Shown: one piece after another, positions 26,612 to 34,582 of the stretch
Position numbering within the stretch: position 1 is the stretch's first letter
How the letters are laid out: every line of letters begins with the position of its first letter
Source: Rhizobium lentis
GTDB taxonomy: Bacteria > Pseudomonadota > Alphaproteobacteria > Rhizobiales > Rhizobiaceae
DNA: 64,000 nt
NCBI RefSeq assembly: GCF_017352135.1
Contig: NZ_CP071454.1
Coordinates: 3,683,001 to 3,747,000 of the forward strand
Reading direction: 5' to 3'
Made by a program: the position numbers and the translations under genes
Notes under the pieces: generated by a model
Database searches by the model: none
What the model saw: only the letters and a program-made list of their open reading frames with translations
What the model was told of the DNA's origin: nothing

Positions 26612-27481
26612 TCAGGCTTTGACCGGCGTGGGTGGACCGGTGACAACAGGCGTGTCGTCACGGCTGCCCCATTCGCTCCATGAACCGTCGTAAAGCTTGT
26701 TGTCATGATGGCCGAGCGATTCCAGCGCCAGCGTGATGATCGCGGCCGTGATCCCCGAGCCGCAGGAGGTGACGACCGGTTTGGAAAGATCGATGCCGGC
26801 ATCCTCGAACGTCTGCCTGAGTTCGGGCAGCGACTTGAACCGGCCCTGGTTCGCAAACACGCCTGAGGGCAGGCTGCGTGCGCCGGGCATATGGCCGGAG
26901 CGCATGCCGGCCCGCGGCTCGGGCTCGGTGGCGGCGAAGCGGCCGGCGCTGCGGGCATCGGCGATCTGCATGGCACCGCTCGAGACGATGTCGCGCATCG
27001 TATCGAGCGTCACCACACGATTCTCATCGAAATCAGGCGTGAACCTTGCCGGAGCATAGCTGGGCGCCGTGGTTTCCAGCGGCCGGCCTTCAGACTTCCA
27101 ACCGTCGAGACCGCCGTCGAGCACAAAGACGTTCTTCGCGCCCATGACCCGGAACAGCCACCAGACGCGCGGCGAGGCGAACAGGCCGATACCGTCATAA
27201 ACCACGATACGATCGTTTTCGCTGATGCCGAGTTTGCCGACTTCCGCGGCGAAATAATCGGGCGAGGGGATCGTGTGCGGCAGCGAGGTCGAATGATCGG
27301 CGATCTTGTCCTGGTCGAAACGGATGGCGCCGGGAATATGACCGGCTGCATATTCGGCATCGGCATACCGCTTCTGTGCCGGCAGATAGAAGGAGGCGTC
27401 CAGTACGCGCAGATCCGGCTTGCCGAGTTCGGCCTGCAGCCAATCGGCCGAGACGACGAAACGGCTTTTGGTCTCACTCAT
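26612..27481 (-). CDS. sseA: 3-mercaptopyruvate sulfurtransferase
   Basis: 289 residues with two rhodanese domains. The first, catalytically inactive one includes FDQDKIADHSTSLPHTIP and VYDGIGLFASPRVWW; the second carries the active-site Cys 240 in SCGSGITAAI. The CGSG[IV]TA loop distinguishes mercaptopyruvate sulfurtransferases from thiosulfate:cyanide rhodaneses (CRxGxR/T). It transfers sulfur from 3-mercaptopyruvate, linking cysteine breakdown to sulfane sulfur or cyanide detoxification. Operon partners cysK and alaX support a cysteine-centred unit. Confidence 0.92.
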   Translation of the reverse strand: MSETKSRFVVSADWLQAELGKPDLRVLDASFYLPAQKRYADAEYAAGHIPGAIRFDQDKIADHSTSLPHTIPSPDYFAAEVGKLGISENDRIVVYDGIGLFASPRVWWLFRVMGAKNVFVLDGGLDGWKSEGRPLETTAPSYAPARFTPDFDENRVVTLDTMRDIVSSGAMQIADARSAGRFAATEPEPRAGMRSGHMPGARSLPSGVFANQGRFKSLPELRQTFEDAGIDLSKPVVTSCGSGITAAIITLALESLGHHDNKLYDGSWSEWGSRDDTPVVTGPPTPVKA

Positions 27482-27499
27482 TGCGATCTCCCTTGATAG

Positions 27500-28237
27500 T
27501 CAGGCTTCGTCGTCCGGCGTGCCGAAGCGGATACGGAAGCGCCGGTTCTCCTTGCCCTTCTTCTCGATCTTGGCGATGTGAATCTGGCCGACTTCCTGTG
27601 TTTCGGAAACATGTGTGCCGCCGCATGGCTGGCTGTCAATCGAGGAGTTCTCGCCAATGCAGACGAGGCTCACGCGCCCGAGCCCGATCGGCGGCCGCAC
27701 GTTCTTCGATTTGACGATATCGGGATTGGCCACAAGTTCGTCGTCGGTGATCCACTGAAGGTAAACAGGATGGTTCTGGCCGACCAGTTCCATCAGCTTT
27801 GATGTCACCTCAGCCTTGTCGATCGTCTCGCTCATGTCGAAATCGACCCGGCTTTCCTCTTCGCCGACGGCTGCCCCTGTTATCGGATAGGAGCAGACGA
27901 CGGAAAGCAGGTGGCAGGCCGTGTGCATGCGCATCAGCCTGTAGCGGCGCGGCCAATCGACATGCAGCACCAGCGTCTCGCCGATTTCCGGTCGCGCCTG
28001 GCCGTCGTGCGGCACATGGATGATGATATCCTTGCTCGCACCGTGCTTCGTCTGGCCGAGTGTGATCTTGGTGCCGTCGGCACGCTCGAGCTCTCCGGTG
28101 TCGCCAGGCTGGCCGCCCGATGTCGCGTAAAAGCACGTCTGGTTCAGTTCGATGCCCCCGTCCTCGTGAACGGCGGTGACGACGGCCTCGCATGTCGAGA
28201 GATAGAAATCGTCACGATAGAGGGCATTGACGGGCAT
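27500..28237 (-). CDS. alaX: Alanyl-tRNA editing protein, AlaX type
   Basis: 245 residues, a free-standing trans-editing domain homologous to the AlaRS editing half. The zinc ligands are both visible: HTACH (His 105, His 109) and CGGTH (Cys 205, His 209). The N-terminal beta-barrel part (CFYATSGGQPGDTGEL) marks it as the longer AlaX-II form. It hydrolyses Ser-tRNA(Ala) or Gly-tRNA(Ala). It ends 18 bp before sseA and starts 6 bp after cysK, so it is embedded in a cysteine-metabolism operon. Confidence 0.92.
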   Translation of the reverse strand: MPVNALYRDDFYLSTCEAVVTAVHEDGGIELNQTCFYATSGGQPGDTGELERADGTKITLGQTKHGASKDIIIHVPHDGQARPEIGETLVLHVDWPRRYRLMRMHTACHLLSVVCSYPITGAAVGEEESRVDFDMSETIDKAEVTSKLMELVGQNHPVYLQWITDDELVANPDIVKSKNVRPPIGLGRVSLVCIGENSSIDSQPCGGTHVSETQEVGQIHIAKIEKKGKENRRFRIRFGTPDDEA

Positions 28238-28243
28238 GGGGTC

Positions 28244-29281
28244 TCACGCAGGCTCGTAGGGAACGTCAATCGCGGGCGATTTGGCCATCCAGCCCGGAAC
28301 GGGCAAGCCCTTCGACTTCAGGAAATCCGGATTAAAGAGCTTCGACTGGTAGCGGTTGCCGTAGTCGCAGAGGATCGTCACCACCGTATGGCCAGGCCCG
28401 AGATCCCTGGCAAGATTGACCGCGCCCGCAATGTTGATCGCCGTCGAGCCGCCAAGGCATAGGCCCTCATTCTCGACGAGATCGAAGAGGTAGGGAAGCG
28501 CTTCGGCGTCGGAGATCCGATAGGAGAAATCAGGCGTGAAACCTTCGAGATTGGCGGTGATGCGGCCTTGGCCGATCCCCTCGGTGATCGAGGACCCCTC
28601 GGATTTCAGCGTACCGTTCTGGTAGAATTCATAAAGAGCCGCGCCGTCGGGATCGGCGATACCGATCTTGACGTCCGGTTTGAAAGCCTTGAGGCCGGCC
28701 GCGACACCCGCCAGAGTGCCGCCGGAGCCGACGGAGCAGATGAAGCCGTCAATCTTGCCGTCGGTATCTTTCCAGATTTCCCTAGCGGTCGTTTCGACAT
28801 GCGCCTGCCGGTTGGCAACGTTGTCGAACTGGTTTGCCCAGATCGCCCCGTTCGGCTCGGTCTTCGCCAATTGCTCGGCGAGACGCCCGGACAGCTTCAC
28901 GTAGTTGTTCGGGTTCTTGTAGGGAACGGCGGGCACTTCGACGAGTTCGGCACCGAGCAGTTTCAGCGCGTCCTTCTTTTCCTGGCTCTGCGTTTCCGGA
29001 ATGACGATGACGGTGCGGTAGCCAAGCGCTTTGGCGACCAGCGTCAGCCCGATGCCGGTATTGCCCGCCGTACCTTCGACGATGACGCCGCCGGGGCGAA
29101 GCAGCCCCTTCCGCTCCGCGTCGCGGATGATGAAGAGCGCGGCACGATCCTTGACCGACTGACCGGGGTTCAGGAACTCTGCCTTGCCGAGAATGGTGCA
29201 GCCCGTCGCCGCGGAGGCGCCCTTGAGCTTGATCAGGGGCGTGTTGCCGATGGCTTCGAGGACGGAGGGGTGGACGGTCAT
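28244..29281 (-). CDS. cysK: Cysteine synthase A (O-acetylserine sulfhydrylase)
   Basis: 345 residues. PLP-enzyme motifs: the Schiff-base lysine in NPGQSVKDRAA, the substrate loop EGTAGNTGIGL, the phosphate loop GSGGTLAGVA, and LCLGGSTAINIAG. It makes L-cysteine from O-acetylserine and sulfide. The family also includes cystathionine-beta-synthase-like forms, but no CBS domain is attached. It is the first gene of the minus-strand operon followed by alaX, sseA and a GNAT. Confidence 0.92.
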   Translation of the reverse strand: MTVHPSVLEAIGNTPLIKLKGASAATGCTILGKAEFLNPGQSVKDRAALFIIRDAERKGLLRPGGVIVEGTAGNTGIGLTLVAKALGYRTVIVIPETQSQEKKDALKLLGAELVEVPAVPYKNPNNYVKLSGRLAEQLAKTEPNGAIWANQFDNVANRQAHVETTAREIWKDTDGKIDGFICSVGSGGTLAGVAAGLKAFKPDVKIGIADPDGAALYEFYQNGTLKSEGSSITEGIGQGRITANLEGFTPDFSYRISDAEALPYLFDLVENEGLCLGGSTAINIAGAVNLARDLGPGHTVVTILCDYGNRYQSKLFNPDFLKSKGLPVPGWMAKSPAIDVPYEPA

Positions 29282-29504
29282 GGAATCTGCCTCTTTGGAA
29301 CTCTTACTTTAGGAACGGTCTTTTCCCTTCACAAGGCTGTGTTGGCAAGAAATGCTATTCCATGGCGCTGCCGGCCACGATAAAATTTCGCTTTCCTTGC
29401 CCGAAATGCTGCGCCACCTGCAATCCCGCCTCATCGAGTGATCCGAAGATTGACTTTCCTCGTACGGACGAGGACAACGCGAGTGCGGGGCGCATTAAAA
29501 GGGC

Positions 29505-30164
29505 ATGGCCGAAACCGGCATGGTTCATGAGCATATCGACACGATCGATACATTGATGGCGCATTATGTCGCCGGTTCCTTGCCCGAGCCCGCGCGCGTG
29601 CTTGTGCGGTCCCATCTTGAAATGAAATCGGACAATCTCGGACTGGTGAACGGCCTCGAGCTGCTGGCTGGAGAGGCGCTGGAAAGCATCCCGGCAGCGG
29701 CCATTACCGACCGCGACCAGAGGCTTGCTGCAATCTTTTCCTCTGCCTCTCCCGCCCCTGCGCCGCAGACGGCCATGAGGCCGGAAAATACGTTGTTTCC
29801 CGTGGCGCTGCGCGATTTTGTCGGCTTCGAGGTCGAAGACGTTCCCTGGCGCCGGCGGTTGCCCGGCTTTAAGGAATATTCGCTCGACATCGACGGCTGC
29901 GAGGTCAAGCTGATGTGGATCCGTCCGGGCCGCGCCTTGCCGGCGCACACCCACAAAGGCATGGAGCTGATCCTCGTCCTCGACGGCGCCTTCAATGACG
30001 AGCGCGGCCGATTCGGCTCCGGCGACATCTCCATTGCCGACGAGACGGTCGATCATCGGCCGGTCGTCGAAAAGGACAGGCCTTGCATCGCGTTTGCCGT
30101 TTCGGACGGACCGATCAGCCTGACGGGGTCCCTCCGCCGGATGATCGGCGACCTGATCGGCTGA
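29505..30164 (+). CDS. ChrR-like cupin / anti-sigma-type protein with altered zinc site
   Basis: 219 residues. The N-terminal part (TLMAHYVAGSLPEPARVLVRSHLEMKSDN) aligns with the ChrR anti-sigma domain, keeping the second histidine (His 37), but the expected C-x-x-C is K-S-D-N. The C-terminal cupin retains AHTHKGMELILVLDGAF and GDISIADETVDHRP, which resemble its metal-binding residues. ChrR normally binds an ECF sigma factor encoded immediately upstream; none is present here. It may have become a stand-alone cupin sensor or regulate a distant sigma factor. The start could also be ATG at 29520. Confidence 0.75.
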   Translation: MAETGMVHEHIDTIDTLMAHYVAGSLPEPARVLVRSHLEMKSDNLGLVNGLELLAGEALESIPAAAITDRDQRLAAIFSSASPAPAPQTAMRPENTLFPVALRDFVGFEVEDVPWRRRLPGFKEYSLDIDGCEVKLMWIRPGRALPAHTHKGMELILVLDGAFNDERGRFGSGDISIADETVDHRPVVEKDRPCIAFAVSDGPISLTGSLRRMIGDLIG

Positions 30165-30260
30165 AAGCAGCCACAATGGTGTGATAGAACCATAAATCCG
30201 GGAGGAGCAGAACTTCCGGACCTGTTTTCGTGTTGGTAGGCAGAGCCGGAGGAGCATGTC

Positions 30261-31094
30261 ATGCGTGATTTCATCGCCCGTCCCGAACATGGAATCGTCT
30301 GGATCTCGGGCGCGAGTTCCGGCATCGGCCGGGCGCTTGCGCTGAAGCTCGCCGGTGAAGGATATAAGGTCGCCGTCACCGCCAGGAGCCATGAAAAGCT
30401 GGTCGAATTGCAGGCCGAGGTCAGCGGCCTTTCCGGCAGCATCGTCGTTCTCGACGGCGACGTCACGAATGCTGAGGATATGGAACACGCGATGGCCTCC
30501 ATCGAGTATGAACACGGCACGCTCGCCATGGCGATCCTCAATGCCGACCTCTGTCTGCCCGTCCATGCCGAGGACCTGAACCGCGCCGATTTTGAAAGGA
30601 CCTTCGCCGTCAATCTCTCCGGCGTCGTCAACTGTCTGTTGCCGGCAATCCGCCATATGAAGGCGAAAGGGCAGGGACAGATCGCCATCATCTCCTCCGT
30701 CGCCGGCTATGGCGGCGTGCCGACGGGGGCCGCTTGCGGCGCCACCAAGGCGGCACTGATCAACATGGCCGAAAGCCTGAAATTCGATCTCGACAAAATG
30801 GGCATCCGCATCCAGCTCGTCAGCCCGGGCTTCGTCGATATGCCGGCGATGAGAAAGAATGCCCTTCTCACGGCAGAGCCGTCGTCGCCCGATGAGGCCG
30901 CCCGGCAGATTGCTGCCGGCCTGAAGTCGCAGGCCTTCGAGATCGCGTTCCCCAAACGCTTCACCACGATGATGAAGCTGGCGCGGCTGTTGCCCTACAG
31001 CACTTATTTCGCGCTGGTGAACCGGGTCACCGGCTGGCGAGAGCGGCCGTCATTAGCCGATCACCATCCGGTGACTCCGCACCCGGCGGAGTGA
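30261..31094 (+). CDS. SDR-family protein with Cys in place of the catalytic Tyr
   Basis: 277 residues with the Rossmann motif GASSGIGRALA at residues 17-27, AVNLSGVVNCLLPAI and the catalytic-serine segment IAIISSVAGYGG. The expected Y-x-x-x-K reads C-G-A-T-K (Cys 159, Lys 163; codon TGC at 30735-30737). The N-N-A-G motif is also altered (LNADLC). The C-terminal tail is extended and basic with a hydrophobic patch, possibly membrane-associated. Dehydrogenase activity is therefore doubtful. It stands 97 bp after the ChrR-like gene on the same strand. Confidence 0.8.
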   Translation: MRDFIARPEHGIVWISGASSGIGRALALKLAGEGYKVAVTARSHEKLVELQAEVSGLSGSIVVLDGDVTNAEDMEHAMASIEYEHGTLAMAILNADLCLPVHAEDLNRADFERTFAVNLSGVVNCLLPAIRHMKAKGQGQIAIISSVAGYGGVPTGAACGATKAALINMAESLKFDLDKMGIRIQLVSPGFVDMPAMRKNALLTAEPSSPDEAARQIAAGLKSQAFEIAFPKRFTTMMKLARLLPYSTYFALVNRVTGWRERPSLADHHPVTPHPAE

Positions 31095-31418
31095 TAAACA
31101 GCCCGAGAGGCAATACCCTTATAACGCCGTTATCGGGGTTGTTACTCATGCCGGAGATTTTTTCGGACGACTCAAGGCGGCTTCGATTGCCTCTCCCCTC
31201 CCGGGAGTAAACGTCACCTTTTGCAAGAACCCGCATTGCCCGAACTTCGGGATCGCCGCACGAGGATGACGACCGCAATCACGGCGGCATCGGTCGGGTC
31301 AGCTCTTTTTGACGGCTTCCACAAATCGCAGATGGCGATGACTCTTTTCACCTTCTTGAAACGTCGTTGTTGCGACCGTCGTCGAGCGGTCGAAGCCGAC
31401 CCGAATGAGGACTGAGAG
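31095..31418. other. 324-bp intergenic region with nested hairpin
   Basis: No supported gene. Near the start it contains ATAACGCCGTTAT (31121-31133), a perfect palindrome flanked by ACCC/GGGT, plausible as an operator or a rho-independent-like stop for the upstream SDR. The remainder shows no promoter I can name. Confidence 0.4.
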
Positions 31419-32162
31419 ATGGATCTGGAAGGAAAGCGAATTGTGGTCGTCGGCGGGAGCCGCGGTTTGGGGAAAGGGCTCGCCGAAGCATTCATTGCTC
31501 GCGCGGCCGAAGTCACCGTGGTCGCCCGAAACGAGACGGTCGTGCATGGGCCCGCTGAGCAAGCGGCCATCACCGCCATATCGGCTGATGCAACTGATGT
31601 CGACGCGGCGTGGCGGATCATGGAGGGGACGCGACCGGATGTCGTCATCATGAATGCCGGCGCGGAACCTCCCATGGAGCGAATCGATCGCATTGGCTGG
31701 GAGGCATTCACGACCAACTGGAATGTAGACGTTAAGGCCGCGCTGCATTGGGTACAGGCTGCCCTGACCTTGCCAATGGCGCCGGGCGGGCTCGTCGTCC
31801 TGATCTCCAGCGGAGCCGCCGTGCAGGGGTCGCCGCTATCGGGAGGTTATGCAGGCGCCAAGCGCGCGCAGTGGTTCATTGCAAAATATGCAGATGGCTT
31901 GTCGGCGGAACTCGGCCTGCGTTTGCGGTTCCGGGTCATCGTTCCCCGGCAGATGTTCGTTGGAACCGGTGTGGGCGATACCGGCATTAGGGCCTATGCT
32001 GCGAAGGAGGGTCGGACATTTGCCGAACAAGCCGCCACCTGGCCGGACATGACGCCGCGGGCTTTCGGTGATACGGTCGCCGAACTGATCGGCAAGACGG
32101 AGCTTGCTGAGGCCATGGTCTATGCCGTGCGTGGCGATACGGGCGTGACGGTCATCGAATGA
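31419..32162 (+). CDS. SDR-family oxidoreductase, coupled to an ECF sigma gene
   Basis: 247 residues: VVVGGSRGLGKGLA cofactor loop, NAGAEPP, VVLISSGAAVQG with the serine, and an intact Y-A-G-A-K catalytic pair. The basic residue in VVARNETVV suggests NADP. Its stop overlaps the start of the ECF sigma factor by four bases (ATGA), so the two proteins are translationally coupled. That supports the sigma factor controlling, or responding to, the substrate of this enzyme. Substrate unknown. Confidence 0.85.
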   Translation: MDLEGKRIVVVGGSRGLGKGLAEAFIARAAEVTVVARNETVVHGPAEQAAITAISADATDVDAAWRIMEGTRPDVVIMNAGAEPPMERIDRIGWEAFTTNWNVDVKAALHWVQAALTLPMAPGGLVVLISSGAAVQGSPLSGGYAGAKRAQWFIAKYADGLSAELGLRLRFRVIVPRQMFVGTGVGDTGIRAYAAKEGRTFAEQAATWPDMTPRAFGDTVAELIGKTELAEAMVYAVRGDTGVTVIE

Positions 32163-33064
32163 CGGAAGATGCAGCTCTCGGGACTGAAGAGAGAACTCTG
32201 CTTGCAGACCTGGCCAGGGAAGCGGATGCGCTGCGCCCACAACTGCATCGCTATGCTGCTCGTCTGGTAGGTTCGGTGATCGACGGCGAGGACGTGATTC
32301 AGGACGCGTTTGCCAGGGTATTTGCGACGGCTGGTTCGATCCCGCCGGGCACGCCGCTGCGACCCTGGCTCTTTCGCATCGTCCATAACAGAGCGATCGA
32401 TACCCTGCGCCAGCGCAGCACGCGCCGGGCGGAGCCCCTCGAGACCGCCTTTGATCTCGCCGATATCAGCGCCATCGACCCGGAGGAGGCGCTGATCCGG
32501 CAAGACACGGTGCGGGTCGCCCTGGGTCATTTTGCAGAATTGCCGGTGCCACAACGCAGCGCGGTGATCCTCAAGGATGTGTTGGGAGAGTCGCTTGCAG
32601 ATATCGCGACGCTGCTGGAACTGAGCGTCGATGCCGTCAAGGCCCATCTGTCGCGCGGTCGGGCGAGGTTGCGCGCGATCTCCGACGTGCGGTCTGAGGT
32701 TGCTGCGTCGCCCAGTCCCGAGGCCCTGAACTTCGCGGCGCTCTTCAACGCTCGGGATTGGGACGCCTTGCGCCGCCTGCTGGCCGATGATGTCCGGCTT
32801 CGTCAGGCGCGACGGCCTGAAATCTCGGGTGCCGCCGATGTCGGCCGATTTTTCACTTATTATGCCGAATATCCCCCGGTCAGGGTCGAACCGGCCTGGC
32901 TGGAAGGCCGGGAAATATTTCTGGTATCGGCCGAACCGTCGGGCGGTCCGTCCTATTTCATGCTGCTCGAGTGGCGGGGACTAAAGATAAGCCTGATCCG
33001 CGACCATCGCTATGCGACCTATGTCATGGACGGCGCTGATGTCATGCCGGCCGCATCGCGGTGA
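32159..33064 (+). CDS. ECF sigma factor with C-terminal SnoaL-like domain
   Basis: 301 residues. Region 2 is at residues 25-90 (LHRYAARLVGSVIDGEDVIQ, LFRIVHNRAIDTLRQ) and region 4 at about 125-175 (VILKDVLGESLADIATLLEL then SVDAVKAHLSRGRARLR). From about residue 190 an NTF2/SnoaL-like fold follows (LNFAALFNARDWDALRRLLADDVRL). Such fused domains act as built-in regulators in groups like ECF41, which neighbour oxidoreductases and lack a separate anti-sigma factor. The coupled upstream SDR gene fits this. Exact ECF group not determined. Confidence 0.88.
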   Translation: MTEDAALGTEERTLLADLAREADALRPQLHRYAARLVGSVIDGEDVIQDAFARVFATAGSIPPGTPLRPWLFRIVHNRAIDTLRQRSTRRAEPLETAFDLADISAIDPEEALIRQDTVRVALGHFAELPVPQRSAVILKDVLGESLADIATLLELSVDAVKAHLSRGRARLRAISDVRSEVAASPSPEALNFAALFNARDWDALRRLLADDVRLRQARRPEISGAADVGRFFTYYAEYPPVRVEPAWLEGREIFLVSAEPSGGPSYFMLLEWRGLKISLIRDHRYATYVMDGADVMPAASR

Positions 33065-33126
33065 CCGATACTGGTCGAGACGAGCTTTCTCGCAGTCCGC
33101 TAAGCGCCCGATAGCGGTCATGGCTA

Positions 33127-33162
33127 AAATGTGGAACCGCAAATTTTTGCGATTCCACATTT
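33127..33162. terminator. Long hairpin after the ECF sigma gene
   Basis: Arms of 17 nt (33127-33143 and 33146-33162) pair over their whole length except one C/A mismatch, with a 2-nt loop. Placed 63 bp after the sigma stop and 80 bp before the end of the convergent secreted-protein gene, it may stop both transcripts. No T-run follows. Confidence 0.55.
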
Positions 33163-33241
33163 GCGTTAGTGGCTGGGGCGTGAACCAGCCTTTCCAAGTA
33201 TGGTGTCTCTTTTCCAGGACATTCCTGGCGGGGCTGCCTGC

Positions 33242-33568
33242 TCAGTTGTCATATTCGCGGCAGGCTTCACTGATCGATGCGCCGCTCTGACCGCCGCGCG
33301 TGTCGACACCGGATCTCTGTTGCGGCATGCCGGCGCATTCCATCGTCTGTGGCTGGCCGATGCTCTGTGTCGTGGTCGGATCGACGGGCGCAACCTGGAC
33401 CGGATGCATACCATTGTCACTGTTGGTATAATCCGACGAATAGTTACCCGAACTCGGATCGGTCGAGCCGCCGTTTGTCGGGCCGATCGGATCGGGGTTC
33501 GACTGGGCAAAGGCTGACGATGTGATTCCGATCGCGAGCAGCGAAGCGGCAATAAGGGATTTGGTCAT
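33242..33568 (-). CDS. Secreted small hypothetical protein
   Basis: 108 residues. The N-terminus MTKSLIAASLLAIGITSSAFAQ is a clear Sec signal peptide ending in A-F-A. The mature part is Gly/Ser/Thr/Asn/Pro-rich and low-complexity (for example TNGGSTDPSSGNYSSDYTNS), ending with two cysteines (MECAGMPQ and SEACREYDN) that could form a disulphide. GGAGGATATCCTC lies directly upstream of the ATG. It resembles the other small exported proteins in this window at 51728 and 60301 in style rather than sequence. Function unknown. Confidence 0.75.
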   Translation of the reverse strand: MTKSLIAASLLAIGITSSAFAQSNPDPIGPTNGGSTDPSSGNYSSDYTNSDNGMHPVQVAPVDPTTTQSIGQPQTMECAGMPQQRSGVDTRGGQSGASISEACREYDN

Positions 33569-33877
33569 GAGGATATCCTCCTTTGATTTTCACATTGGAT
33601 GACCTCTGGGTAACCACCTGACGGAATCATTGTTCCGATATTTGTGAGAAACTTGCACGCAGACCTTGCAAGGAATGAGGGATCACGGGTCAGGACTGCT
33701 CGCTGACGGGTTTCACTGAAGCTGCTTTGTTGACGCATGTGGCCCGGGCCTGTTGCAGCGGGATAGGCCGGCCCGTTGCTGCGCACGCTTGCATAAAGCG
33801 ATGATTTGCCGTTTCATCGGGCGACAGCGATAACCATCCGATGCTCTTCCTCAAAGGATCCGCCTTTGCCCCTGCCG
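33569..33877. other. 309-bp intergenic region
   Basis: Divergent upstream region shared by the secreted protein gene (minus) and the HAD phosphatase gene (plus). No gene, strong hairpin or recognisable operator seen. Confidence 0.4.
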
Positions 33878-34543
33878 ATGCCCCGCGGCTTCGAAAAGCC
33901 TTATGCCGCCTTCCTGTTCGATATGGACGGTACCATCCTCAATTCAATCCGCGCCGCCGAGCGCGTATGGAGCGACTGGGCGAGACGTCATGGGCTCGAT
34001 GTTGCCGCCTTCCTGCCGAAGATGCATGGGTCGCGCGGCATCGACACGATCACCCGCCTGAACCTGCCGGGGGTCGATCCCGAACAAGAGGCGAGGCTGG
34101 TGACCGAGGCGGAGATCGCCGATGTCGGTGATGTCGTTGCCATTCCGGGTGCTGCGACATTCCTGAGTTCGCTGCCGCCGGATCGCTGGGCGATCGTCAC
34201 GTCTTCGCCCTTGCGTCTTGCCCGCCGGCGGCTGGAGGCGGCCGGTCTGCCGCTGCCGAGATTTATGGTGACGGCGGAGGACGTGACGGTCGGAAAGCCC
34301 GATCCGCAATGTTATATTCTGGGCGCCGAACGCATTGGTGTCAGCACTGAGGATTGCCTGGTCTTCGAGGATGTCGCAGCCGGCATTACCGCCGGCGAGG
34401 CGGCGGGCGCCGATGTCATGGTCGTCACGACAACCCATCACCACAAGATGGAGACGACACATCCGACGCTCTCGTCCTATGCCGAGATCGCCGTCCGCAT
34501 TTCTGCGGACCACAAGATGCTGATCGTTCCGAACGCGGCCTGA
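33878..34543 (+). CDS. HAD-superfamily phosphatase (phosphoglycolate/sugar phosphatase-like)
   Basis: 221 residues. HAD motif I is FLFDMDGTILNS, motif II is in WAIVTSSPLRL, the lysine of motif III is in TVGKPDPQCY, and motif IV is VFEDVAAGITAGEAAGA. A small helical cap lies between motifs I and II, giving subfamily IA. Typical substrates are sugar phosphates or phosphoglycolate. The ATG at 33878 is used; a TTG at 33866 has a better-spaced AAGGA and could be the true start, adding four residues. It converges on the nas operon. Confidence 0.85.
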   Translation: MPRGFEKPYAAFLFDMDGTILNSIRAAERVWSDWARRHGLDVAAFLPKMHGSRGIDTITRLNLPGVDPEQEARLVTEAEIADVGDVVAIPGAATFLSSLPPDRWAIVTSSPLRLARRRLEAAGLPLPRFMVTAEDVTVGKPDPQCYILGAERIGVSTEDCLVFEDVAAGITAGEAAGADVMVVTTTHHHKMETTHPTLSSYAEIAVRISADHKMLIVPNAA

Positions 34544-34582
34544 CACCGGGTCAGCCGCGTCGGCGTCTTTGCTTCTGCGTAT

